From Nitrospinaceae bacterium (GTDB lineage Bacteria; Nitrospinota; Nitrospinia; Nitrospinales; VA-1): DNA of 34,979 bases. The notes under the pieces are model-generated. The model ran no database searches. It was not told where the DNA came from and was given only the letters and a program-made list of their open reading frames with translations. The DNA lies in NCBI GenBank assembly GCA_029261635.1, contig JAJDAW010000136.1, forward strand, positions 1 through 34,979, in the 5' to 3' direction. A program made the position numbers and the translations under genes. Shown piece after piece: positions 19,768-29,736 of the stretch (positions are counted from its first letter, which is position 1; each line of letters starts with the position of its first letter).

Positions 19768-21006
19768 TTAACCGATGTCAATGGGCACATCCATAATATC
19801 CATACTCTCTTCGCCAAAGGCTCCGCTGTCTTGCATTTCCTGGACGACTCGATTGAGTTCGATATTTCCTGAAAAAGTTAAATGGTCAGCAATAAATTTG
19901 CGGTTGCGAACTACAACCCAAGGAGCACCCAAACCGAGAGTAAAAATAATGATGAAAAAGTTAGCCACTTTTAAATTGAAATAGTCTCGTCCCTTAATAG
20001 GGAAATGGAAAGTACCGCCCCCAATATGAGTATGGGACCATATATATCGACTTAAATCGGCATTGAACCAGAAAAGATAAAACCCTAGCGTTAAAGGAGT
20101 GAGGAATAGGGCTGCAATAAATTTTTTCAGAAAGTCTTTTCCTTTTCCGGAAAAACGCATCTGCACATCGCCGAACCAGGAATTCTGTCGCCAGAATTTT
20201 TCTGTTTCCATTTTGAAGTAAGGCCAGTAAAGCCCCAGAGTGAGTGGAACGGCAAGATAGCCTTTAAAATAAACTGTCAAGGCTTGTCGCCCCTGACCAC
20301 GAAAAGAGAATCGTATTCCCCTCCACGCTGTTCTGGAAAGACGATATCTCCACGCTCCCACCATAAGAAAGGGAAGGCAAAACATAAAGACCACTGTAAA
20401 TACATTTCCAACCAGTTCACTTCCTTCCGGACCATACTCAAGAAAGGTATAGACACTCACCACAACGAAAAGAAGTAAAAATAATCCAAAACGAATAGCA
20501 CCTCGCAACAGCTCCTTTGCTGTTCCGTGATAAGAAAACCGGTCACCAGCAAAAAGCGTTTGCCCCCAAAGATATTGGCGCACACGAGTCTTTGCCCAGA
20601 ACCTATAAAATCCGAGGGTGAAAATGGTTTTGATAAGATTGATGAATGTGATGCCGAACAACGTGCGACCATCGCCTTGGAATCCCATGCGATAAGAGGA
20701 TTCAGCTTCTGAAGGTGCCGTGGGTACTTCGGGTTCAGCCACATCGACGGGTACCGGTAAAGGTTCTACTTCGCCTTCTACCGGTGTGATTTCTACAGAG
20801 AATCCAATCTCTTGTAAAAATTTTGCAGCTTGGGTTGCCTGTTGGTCGGAAATAGTATTTTCGAATCGCCAGGGAAGCCCTTCGCACAGACCTCCCACTG
20901 TAGCCAGGCCTTTTTCTTTACTCAACCGGAATATTCTTGATAGCTTCTCGGCGGCTTCTGCCTTACTTTCCCCGGACCAAGTGCTTAAAGTAATCTGGTA
21001 ACTCAT
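19768..21006 (-). CDS. DUF898 (YjgN-like) membrane protein with an N-terminal soluble domain
   Basis: Repeated TLGFYRFWAKTRVRQYLW / TLGLYWPYFKMETEKFW / TLGFYLFWFNADLSRYIW membrane repeats typical of DUF898, plus an extra ~80-residue N-terminal domain. Confidence 0.85.
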   Translation of the reverse strand: MSYQITLSTWSGESKAEAAEKLSRIFRLSKEKGLATVGGLCEGLPWRFENTISDQQATQAAKFLQEIGFSVEITPVEGEVEPLPVPVDVAEPEVPTAPSEAESSYRMGFQGDGRTLFGITFINLIKTIFTLGFYRFWAKTRVRQYLWGQTLFAGDRFSYHGTAKELLRGAIRFGLFLLLFVVVSVYTFLEYGPEGSELVGNVFTVVFMFCLPFLMVGAWRYRLSRTAWRGIRFSFRGQGRQALTVYFKGYLAVPLTLGLYWPYFKMETEKFWRQNSWFGDVQMRFSGKGKDFLKKFIAALFLTPLTLGFYLFWFNADLSRYIWSHTHIGGGTFHFPIKGRDYFNLKVANFFIIIFTLGLGAPWVVVRNRKFIADHLTFSGNIELNRVVQEMQDSGAFGEESMDIMDVPIDIG

Positions 21007-21091
21007 TTACGGGCCATCCTCCTTAACCGCCCTAACATTATTTTGATACTTATAACCTGTGGGGAACGCGAAACTTTATGTGAAATGTTAT

Positions 21092-21976
21092 TTATTTGAA
21101 ATCGTATGCCACATTCTGTTCTGTCCAACCCAGAAAACCATCCTTAGCTGGCTCACCTGTAAAATCGGTTGCCCCCTTTGCCCAGGTTTCCGGTTTATCC
21201 CAGTTATCCCCATAATGGTACAAATACATTTTTGATTTAACATCATCCGGCAAAGTATTCAACTCTTGATAGGAAGCATGCACTCCGCCAAAAAACAATT
21301 GTGTATCATGAAACATGACTTCAGCCATTTTACTGAAACGAATCGGGTAATCCTCATCGAACATCGTGTCTCCCGAAATCCAAGCACGTCGATTTATGAA
21401 AACACCTGAACACCATTGTGATTCATCAACACTGATAGCCGTGTCTGGAAAATGCCGAGTCCTCATTATCACCAGCTCAATGGGCCCGTGTTTATAGGAC
21501 CAGAACTTTCGACCATCTATCTCTATATTTTGTGGACGTAAAATGTTGAAAAAATCATTCAATTGAAGGGGACGGCCCTGATTGGCCTCACAGGATTCAC
21601 AACCTCCCGCGAGACTTTTACTCCAGAGCAGGTCCTGATAATCCCGTAGAATAATCATATCGGGTTTTTCCGCGTTGGGGGTATAGCGATTCATCAAAGC
21701 GACTTCTTCCAACCCGCCAATATGATCTGCATGGCTATGCGTAGGGTGATAGCAGCGTACTTTTAAAACACTCAGCCCTACATCATTCAAAGCCAGGGGT
21801 CCTTGCGTACCACAATCAATCAAAACATGGTGGTCGCCCTGAATGACAAGCATATTGGACTGTCGTCGACGCTTTGCAAAAGCAGAACCCGTGCCTATAA
21901 ATACAATGCGAAGATGGCCATCAGTGGTCAGGGGCAAGGGCGATCCATTTTTACAAATCTCGTTCACCTCATACAT
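21092..21976 (-). CDS. MBL-fold metallohydrolase (RNase Z / phosphodiesterase-like)
   Basis: FIGTGSAFAKRRRQSNMLV, metal motif HSHADHIGG, AWISGDTMFD. Confidence 0.88.
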   Translation of the reverse strand: MYEVNEICKNGSPLPLTTDGHLRIVFIGTGSAFAKRRRQSNMLVIQGDHHVLIDCGTQGPLALNDVGLSVLKVRCYHPTHSHADHIGGLEEVALMNRYTPNAEKPDMIILRDYQDLLWSKSLAGGCESCEANQGRPLQLNDFFNILRPQNIEIDGRKFWSYKHGPIELVIMRTRHFPDTAISVDESQWCSGVFINRRAWISGDTMFDEDYPIRFSKMAEVMFHDTQLFFGGVHASYQELNTLPDDVKSKMYLYHYGDNWDKPETWAKGATDFTGEPAKDGFLGWTEQNVAYDFK

Positions 21977-22381
21977 GCATAATCTCCTTAATTTCTCCCC
22001 GAAACCAATGGATAAAAATTCTCAAAATGTTTCGCTCACTCAGCAATATTATATACTTTGGAATACCGTATCATAAAAGTGATAATTCGTCCATAACAGT
22101 CTGATTTTAAGGGCAAAAACTAATTTCCCAGACAATAAAAATATCGCATATCCAATAAATTTTTGAACTACTCTGTCCTATTTTTGGGTGGAGTTTTTCG
22201 GAATCTTCAAGCCTATTCAATTTTTAATTTTGCTCTCCTAAGATAAACATACAAGCTGGCTTTTTGTTCAGGGTCTCTCTATATTCATAAAAACAACTCC
22301 GCAATTGGACTGGGGAATTTAGAAAAATTAAGTTATAATTCTCAGTTCCCGGCTTACCGGATCACTAAATTCCCTAATGAA

Positions 22382-23581
22382 ATGAAATATTTAGTCGTAA
22401 TTGTGGCGGGCCTGACTGACAAGCCTTTCGCTGAAAAAGATAATAAAACTCCTTTGCAACTTGCAGAGACCCCCAATCTGGATGCCTTGGTACAAAAAAG
22501 CCAATGTGGACCAGTGCAAACCCTTCCAGACAGCCTTCATCCAGGGAACGAAGTTTCTTGCCTGGGGCTTTTTGGCTACGATCCGGAAAAGTATAAAATC
22601 GGTCATGCCGCGCTCGATGCAGTTGGACTCGGAGTAAAACCTGAAGCAGATGAAATCGTTTTATGCTGCGATTTAATAACCCTTCAAGCCACCCATGACG
22701 ATATGGTGATGAAGGATTATACTGGCGGAAACTTATCCGCTGAAGACTCAGAATTTTTAATTAACGCTTTAAACGAACAGGTAACAGATGCCACGTTCCA
22801 TCATGGAAAGGGATATCATAATCTTGTAGTATTAAAAAATCCGCCGATACAGGAAAGGTTGACTCCACCCAATGAACTTATTGGTGAGGGAATAAGAAAG
22901 TTTATGCCCGAAGGAAAAGACGTGCGCGATCTTGTTTTCGTGATGAATCAAGCACAAATAGTTTTGCACAATCTTCCTTATAATCAAAAACGCACGCAGG
23001 AACAAAAAGATCCTGTTAATAGCATTTGGCTCTGGGGAAACGGCGAGCCTCCATCGCTACCCACATTCCATAAACGATTTGAAAAGTCGGCAGCCGTCAT
23101 CACCGCATCATCGATGGTTAAAGGTATTGCCAGGGCTTCAGAAATAGAAATTTTAGATGTAGAAGGGGCAACCGGTTTTTACAACACCAATTATTCTGGA
23201 AAAGTAAAAACCACTCTAGCAGAACTGGAAAAGAAGGATGTGGTCTTCTTGCATATTTCCGCGGGAGAAGAAGTTTCCCTTAAAGGCAGTATTGACGATA
23301 AAATTTTGGCGATTGAAGATTTCGATTCAGAAGTGGTCAAACCCATTGCTCAAGCGCTTGAAATGCAGGAAGAAACAAAACTATTGATTGTTGTCAATCA
23401 TGTAAGCTCCGCATCATTGATGAAGTATGACCGAGGCCCTGTGCCCTATCTGGTTTACTCTTCAAAAGCTAAAGAAGAAACTGGCGGATTAAAAAAATAT
23501 GATGAACAAATTTTAGAATCGGGGAAAAAATTTAACACCGCTCCCGAATTGATCGAAGCATTTTTAAATAACGAATTATGA
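22382..23581 (+). CDS. aPGM (2,3-bisphosphoglycerate-independent phosphoglycerate mutase)-like protein, probably not a canonical mutase (degenerate active site)
   Basis: Full-length aPGM architecture ([81 protein letters not shown]) but substitutions at expected metal and nucleophile positions. Confidence 0.85.
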   Translation: MKYLVVIVAGLTDKPFAEKDNKTPLQLAETPNLDALVQKSQCGPVQTLPDSLHPGNEVSCLGLFGYDPEKYKIGHAALDAVGLGVKPEADEIVLCCDLITLQATHDDMVMKDYTGGNLSAEDSEFLINALNEQVTDATFHHGKGYHNLVVLKNPPIQERLTPPNELIGEGIRKFMPEGKDVRDLVFVMNQAQIVLHNLPYNQKRTQEQKDPVNSIWLWGNGEPPSLPTFHKRFEKSAAVITASSMVKGIARASEIEILDVEGATGFYNTNYSGKVKTTLAELEKKDVVFLHISAGEEVSLKGSIDDKILAIEDFDSEVVKPIAQALEMQEETKLLIVVNHVSSASLMKYDRGPVPYLVYSSKAKEETGGLKKYDEQILESGKKFNTAPELIEAFLNNEL

Positions 23582-24873
23582 ACATGCCCTTAGTCGTACA
23601 AAAATATGGAGGCACATCGGTCGGTACTATTGATCGTATTCAACATGTTGCCCAAAGAATCGCCCGAATCCGAAAAACAGGAACCCAGGTGGTAGTCGTA
23701 GTTTCAGCAATGGCAGGCGAAACCGATAAGCTTGTAAAAATGGCCCGTCAAATTTGCGATAACCCGGAAAGAAGAGAGATGGACCTTTTACTTTCATCGG
23801 GGGAAAGAATATCAAGCGCCTTGTTGACTATGGCCCTTCAGGCTCGCGGCATTCCTGCGATCTCTATGACGGGAAGGCAGATTGGTTTGCAAACAGATAG
23901 CGTGCATACCCGCGCGCGGATTAAACAAATCGACGCTAAAAGAGCTAAACAAGCTTTAAAAGAAAACAACGTTATCGTTGTGGCTGGCTTTCAAGGCATC
24001 AATGAGCAAGGCGATGTAACCACATTAGGGCGAGGAGGCTCAGACACTTCTGCCGTCGCATTGGCGGTTGCGCTCGGTGCCTCTCAATGCGAAATTTATA
24101 CAGATGTTGATGGCGTTTATACTGCAGACCCAAGAATGGTACCAAAAGCAAAAAAGCTTAACGTGGTATCCTATGATGAAATGCTGGAAATGGCCAGCTT
24201 GGGGGCTAAAGTTCTGCAAATACGTTGCGTTGAATTTGCCCATAGGTTTCAAATGCCTTTGGTCGTAAAATCCTCTTTTATTGAAGGGGGTAAAGGAACG
24301 TTGATCTGCGAGGAGGATTCAAATATGGAACAGCCGGTGGTTTCCGGAATCATGTACGATAAAAATCAGGCGAAAATCACCTTGAAAGAAGTCCCCGATC
24401 AACCGGGTATAGCAGCAAATATATTTGGATCGATTGCTGATGCCGGTCTTTCTGTGGACATGATCATCCAGAATATAAGTGCCGAAGGCCATACTGATTT
24501 ATCTTTCACATTGGGCCGTGAAGAATTGAATGAGGGAATGGTGATCATGGAAAAAGTGGCTAAAAAGATTCGCGCTGTAAGCGTTACTGCCGATTCGAAG
24601 ATAGCTAAAATTTCCATTGTAGGTGCAGGGATGAGAAGCCATTCAGGGGTCGCAGCACGAATTTTTAAAACACTTTCGAAAGAAAAAATTAATATCCTGA
24701 TGATCAGCACTTCAGAAATAAAAGTTTCATGCATCATCGAACAAAAAAATACTAAAGCCGCTGTCAATGCGCTTCATACGGCATTCGGCCTGGACACCAA
24801 ACCAACACCAGTAAAAAGTATCGAGAAAAAAAGTAGCCCGGCCCGTAAAAAATCTAAAGCAAAGAAAAAATGA
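23578..24873 (+). CDS. lysC: Aspartate kinase
   Basis: [49 protein letters not shown]-terminal ACT domains; 4-bp overlap with the upstream gene. Confidence 0.96.
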   Translation: MNMPLVVQKYGGTSVGTIDRIQHVAQRIARIRKTGTQVVVVVSAMAGETDKLVKMARQICDNPERREMDLLLSSGERISSALLTMALQARGIPAISMTGRQIGLQTDSVHTRARIKQIDAKRAKQALKENNVIVVAGFQGINEQGDVTTLGRGGSDTSAVALAVALGASQCEIYTDVDGVYTADPRMVPKAKKLNVVSYDEMLEMASLGAKVLQIRCVEFAHRFQMPLVVKSSFIEGGKGTLICEEDSNMEQPVVSGIMYDKNQAKITLKEVPDQPGIAANIFGSIADAGLSVDMIIQNISAEGHTDLSFTLGREELNEGMVIMEKVAKKIRAVSVTADSKIAKISIVGAGMRSHSGVAARIFKTLSKEKINILMISTSEIKVSCIIEQKNTKAAVNALHTAFGLDTKPTPVKSIEKKSSPARKKSKAKKK

Positions 24874-26453
24874 GCTCTGTAAAAATATACGACACTACGC
24901 TTCGAGATGGCTCGCAAGCAGAAGGTGTGTCGTTCACCGTTGAAGATAAAATGCGCATCGCTCACAGGCTCGATGAGCTGGGGGTGCATTATGTCGAAGG
25001 CGGATGGCCAGGGTCGAACCCACGAGACATAGAGTTTTTTTCAAAAGCTAGTCAGGCAAACTTTAAACAAACAAAAATTACGGCATTTGGAAGCACCCGC
25101 TACCCCGATAAAAAGGTAGAAGAGGATATCGTTTTACAAGCTCTGATGAAAACCGAAACCGAAGTTATCACCCTTTTCGGAAAAACATGGGACCTGCATG
25201 TAACAGATGCCTTGTCCACTACCCTCGATGAAAACCTGAGAATGATTTTTGATAGCATCAGCTATCTCAAAAAACATAGAACGGAAGTTTTGTTTGATGC
25301 CGAGCATTTTTTTGATGGCTATAAAAATAATCCAGAATATGCGATAAAAGCAATCAAAGAGGCTGAGTCTGCGGGCGCAGACTGGATCGTACTCTGCGAT
25401 ACCAATGGAGGAACACTTCCCGATCAAGTTCATTCCATTTTCACAGAAGTTAAAAAATCCGTTTCAGTCAAATTAGGAATTCATGCCCACAACGATTCCG
25501 AATTAGCGGTAGCTAATTCGCTAAATGCAGTACGTGCAGGAGCAGAGCAAGTTCAAGGAACAGTGAATGGCATTGGCGAGAGATGCGGAAATGCGAACCT
25601 TATCTCCATTATCCCCAATTTAAAAATAAAAATGGGATTCGATTGCATTTCTGATGAGCAACTTGAAACAATAAAAGATGTTTCTTCATTCGTAGATGAA
25701 TTGGCAAATAAAGCGCATTGGAATCAACAACCGTTTGTTGGTAAAAGCGCTTTTGCCCACAAAGGCGGCGTTCATGTAAGTGCGGTGCGCAAAAATTCTC
25801 AGACCTATGAACATATCAAACCCGAAGCCGTTGGTAATAATCAACGTATCCTGATCTCTGATCTTTCCGGAAAAAGTAATGTACTTCATAAGGCCAAAGA
25901 GTTTGGCATTGATGTCGATGGGAATGACCCTAAAATTCAGAAGATACTCGCAACCCTCAAGGAATCTGAAAACCTGGGTTTTCAATATGAAGGAGCGGAA
26001 GCTTCTTTCGAATTAATGATGCGAGATGCTCTGGGTGAAAAAGAAGTCTTCTTTGAGTTTATCGGTTTCCGCGTCATCGTTGAAAAACGTCAAGAAGATG
26101 AAGAACCTATATCTGAGGCCACCGTAAAGTTAAAAGTGAACGGGGTGCAAGAGGTTTCTGCGGCGGAAGGAACGGGTCCCGTAAATGCTCTCGATAAAGC
26201 TATCAAAAAAGCATTGGTAAAATTTTATCCAGAACTGGAAGAAGTCAATCTCTACGATTACAAAGTGCGAATCCTCGAAGAGAAAAAAGGCACACGCGCC
26301 AAAACCCGTGTGCTAATTGAATCAGGCGACCATCACCATAAATGGGGAACGGTGGGCGTATCGGAAAATATCATCGAGGCCAGTTGGCAGGCTTTGATCG
26401 ATAGCATCGCTTACAAGCTCAACGCTTTTCCAAAAAACACCTCAAAACCCTAG
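24870..26453 (+). CDS. cimA: (R)-citramalate synthase
   Basis: [56 protein letters not shown]-terminal LeuA regulatory domain. Confidence 0.93.
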   Translation: MSSVKIYDTTLRDGSQAEGVSFTVEDKMRIAHRLDELGVHYVEGGWPGSNPRDIEFFSKASQANFKQTKITAFGSTRYPDKKVEEDIVLQALMKTETEVITLFGKTWDLHVTDALSTTLDENLRMIFDSISYLKKHRTEVLFDAEHFFDGYKNNPEYAIKAIKEAESAGADWIVLCDTNGGTLPDQVHSIFTEVKKSVSVKLGIHAHNDSELAVANSLNAVRAGAEQVQGTVNGIGERCGNANLISIIPNLKIKMGFDCISDEQLETIKDVSSFVDELANKAHWNQQPFVGKSAFAHKGGVHVSAVRKNSQTYEHIKPEAVGNNQRILISDLSGKSNVLHKAKEFGIDVDGNDPKIQKILATLKESENLGFQYEGAEASFELMMRDALGEKEVFFEFIGFRVIVEKRQEDEEPISEATVKLKVNGVQEVSAAEGTGPVNALDKAIKKALVKFYPELEEVNLYDYKVRILEEKKGTRAKTRVLIESGDHHHKWGTVGVSENIIEASWQALIDSIAYKLNAFPKNTSKP

Positions 26454-26496
26454 CACCTACCCCTCGCAGATTAGCTTCAACAGGGGCCTTGGTGCT
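26452..26496 (+). terminator. Hairpin overlapping the cimA stop codon, possible terminator
   Basis: AGCACC...CCCCT / AGGGG...GGTGCT stem with internal loop; no clear U-tract. Confidence 0.35.
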
Positions 26497-26575
26497 TTCG
26501 CCCCACCAAAAAATCACTCTCCCCCTTACTCAACCACTGGGTAACTATCCAAGTAAGCATAGCCATATCATCCCT

Positions 26576-26616
26576 AGACCAAAGGTCTTAATTGTTCCTA
26601 GAAAGGAATAATTAGA
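26576..26616. repeat. Two adjacent short inverted repeats upstream of the chemoreceptor gene
   Basis: AGACC-AAA-GGTCT and AATTGTTCCT-AGAA-AGGAATAATT. Confidence 0.6.
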
Positions 26617-26934
26617 CACAAGCACAACTAATTAATAAACACAACACCCTAAGTAAATATAGTATCTAAGCAAGTACAACTCATACCTACTTTAAAATAA
26701 TTTGAGAGCGATCAAAACAAAAACCCCTTTTAACTAGCAAAAATCGCATATAAAATAAAAATATTCCCGCCAATCAACAAATTCATTGAACTACTATAGA
26801 TTTCTATGTAATATAACCCCCAATCTCAAAAAAATAATTAGTCCTATATTTGGAGCAACAAATATATATTTATTTGGATTAGCGATTATAAAATATTTTT
26901 TTATTTCTCAATTTTTAAGGAATAAGGAGAAAAA

Positions 26935-29697
26935 ATGCTTACATGGTTTAACCATTTAAAAATAGTAGCAAAAATTCAAATAGGCTTTGCCCTGGTAGCT
27001 GCAATCATGGTGATTATAGTAGGCAATGCCATTTGGCAAACTAAAGAAGTTAAAAGTATTTCTGACAAAGTTGTCGATCTTCGTGTGCCAACCGCACAAA
27101 ACAGTCTGATGATGTTGAACGGCATCAATCACTCTTTGGCTGCATTAAGAGGATGGATGATTCTTGGAAAAGACAAATTCAAAGCAGAACGAGAAAAATC
27201 CTGGTCCGAAGAAATTCAGCCTTCGATGGATAAAATGGAAGCATTTTCTAAAAACTGGACAAATCCAGAAAATGTACAACGAATGTCGGTTATCAAATCT
27301 AAATTGAAGGACTTTCAAAAAGCTCAGAATGAAATCGAAGCCATCTCTGGAACAATTGATAACCTACCTGCAAATAAAATTTTACTACAAGAGGCGGCAC
27401 CAAAAGCCAGCATTCTAGTCAGCACAATTACAAAAATAATTAACTTGGAAGCGAAACAAGCGGCAACCCCGAAAAGAAAAGCATTGTTGGGAATGATGGC
27501 CGATGTACGAGGAACCACAGCTCGATCTTTGGCTAGCATTCGAGCTTTTCTTCTCTCAGGGGATTTCAAATTCAAAAATGCGTTTGATGTCATGTGGCAA
27601 AAAAATATTCGCCGCTTTGGAGATTTGACTGCCAATAAAAATCTTTTGACACCTGAACAAGCACAGTTATTTAAGGAGTTTTCTCAAGCGAGAGAAGCTT
27701 TTGCTCCGCTACCTGAGAAAATGTTTACAATCCGCGGTAGCTAGGACTGGAATGTAGCCAATAGCTGGCTTGGCACCAAAGCAGCCCCAACTGCCTTTGC
27801 GATTAAAGTGCAAGTAGATGCCATGGCGGCAAACCAAAAGAAGCTACTCGAAGCTGACATGTTAAATTCTAAAACCCGTTCTGAATCCTTGGTTACCAAT
27901 CTATGGATCTTACTTGTTATAGGATTAATATTGACTGTGGTTTTCACAAAAATAGTTGTTAATGCAGTTAGAAAACCGATTGAAGACGCAGACCGGGTAT
28001 CCTCCATGGTTGAAAATGCTCCTTTCAATTTTATGATGGCAGATATTAAAGATTTCAGCGTGCTTTACATAAACCCGGCATCCAAAAATACTCTAAAGAC
28101 TATTGAACAATATCTACCCATTCCAGCCGATCAGATACTGGGGAAAAGTATAGATATTTTTCATAAAAATCCAGCGCACCAACGAAAAATATTATCTGAC
28201 CCGAACAACTTACCTCATAAATCACAATTTCAATTAGGGCCTGAAATCCTCGAAATCGAAATTTGCGCAATAATTGACAGCGACGGGAACTATACAGGCC
28301 CCATGCTCACTTGGACTGTAGCAACAACAAGAATTCAGCAAGAGAAAAAAATCAATCGACTCGCTGGCTTTGTAGAAAACAATCCAGGAAATATGATTGC
28401 AGCGGATCAAGATTTAATTATTCAGTACATGAACCCAGCTTCTACAAAAGTCCTTAAAACTTTGGAAACGTATCTTCCTGTAAAAGTAGATGATATCGTT
28501 GGACAATCTGTTGATATATTTCATAAAAACCCAGCTCATCAACGAAAAATACTTTCTGATCCAGCCAACTTGCCACACGAAGCAATGATTCAAGTGGGGC
28601 CTGAAATTTTAAAATTAAGCATTACTGCAAATATAGACGATAACGGTGAGTATCTTGGGCCCATGGTCGATTGGGGTATTGTTACTGACCAAGTACAAAA
28701 GGAAAAAACTGCAAACGAGGCAACAGAGCGTGAACAAAAATTGGCCAAAGAACTTCAAGAAAAAGTAGACTCCATGCTTACTGTAGTCCAAGCCGCATCA
28801 AAAGGAGATCTCACTCAGGAAATTACCATCGACGGTAATGATGCCATTGGGCAAATGGGTGCGGGCCTCAAAGAGTTTATTTCTACCTTGCGCAGTGATT
28901 TAGGAGATATTGGCAAAAATGCAGAATCTGTCAGTGCAGCTGCAGAGGAACTGACGGCAACCAGCACCACCATGTCTGCCAATGCAGAAGAAACATCTGC
29001 CCAGGCTGGGGTAGTTGCTTCTGCCAGTGAAGAAGTGGGCAATAATGTTCAGACCGTTGCCACTGGCGCAGAAGAAATGACTGCCAGCATCAGCGAAATA
29101 GCTAACAATTCAACACAGGCAGCCCAAGTTTCCAGCGAAGCCGTTGAAGTGGCTAAACGAACCAATGAAACCATAAGTACCCTTGGTGAAAGTTCCAAAG
29201 AAATTGGTGAGGTCGTCAAAGTGATCACCTCTATTGCCGAACAAACCAACTTGCTAGCCTTGAATGCTACTATTGAAGCAGCCCGAGCCGGTGAAGCAGG
29301 AAAAGGATTTGCTGTGGTCGCGAATGAAGTGAAAGAACTTGCAAATCAGACAGCGAAAGCCACAGAAGAAATCGGCAATAAAGTTCAGACCATTCAGTCC
29401 AATACCGGAAATGCAGTTGAAGCTATTGGGGAGATTAGCAATATCATTAATAAAATAAACGATATTTCCAGCACCATTGCCAGTGCAGTCGAAGAACAAA
29501 GTGCGACGACAAGTGAAATGTCAAGAAATGTTCAGGAAGCCGCAAAGGGAGTTGGGGAAATTTCTCAGAATATCACTGGTGTTTCAACCGCTGCGGAAGA
29601 GACAACACAGGGTTCCAGCCAAACCAAGGATGCAGCAGATGAGCTTTCAAAGCTTGCTGTTGATCTTCAAGGCTTGGTCAGTAAGTTTAAAATTTAA
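26935..29697 (+). pseudogene. Methyl-accepting chemotaxis protein interrupted by an in-frame TAG (27742-27744); N-terminal 4HB-like sensor, TM, tandem PAS, HAMP, signalling domain
   Basis: ORFs 26935..27744 and 27808..29697 are in the same frame with no other stop between them. The intervening codons read [26 protein letters not shown], continuous with receptor sequence. Hairpin tip [36 protein letters not shown] is intact. Confidence 0.8.
28153..28579 (+). repeat. Tandem PAS-domain duplication (360-bp / 120-aa period)
   Basis: [23 protein letters not shown] (coding start ~28153) and [23 protein letters not shown] (~28513), also similar at nucleotide level. Confidence 0.85.
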
Positions 29698-29706
29698 AAA
29701 CTAGTT

Positions 29707-29734
29707 GAGCTATTTAAAACTTTTTAAATAGCTC
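29707..29734. terminator. Likely bidirectional terminator between the chemoreceptor and glnE
   Basis: GAGCTATTTAAA-ACTT-TTTAAATAGCTC, 12-bp perfect arms; followed by CTAGTTTTT on the minus-strand side after a short spacer. Confidence 0.65.
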
Positions 29735-29736
29735 TC

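Noticed and set aside
24399-24767. 122-aa minus-strand ORF antisense to lysC
   Set aside because: Shadow ORF opposite a strongly supported CDS; no recognisable domain and no RBS support.
25005-25025. tRNA-like TΨC string (GGGTCGAACCC)
   Set aside because: Inside cimA coding sequence (PGSNPRD); no cloverleaf or acceptor stem around it.
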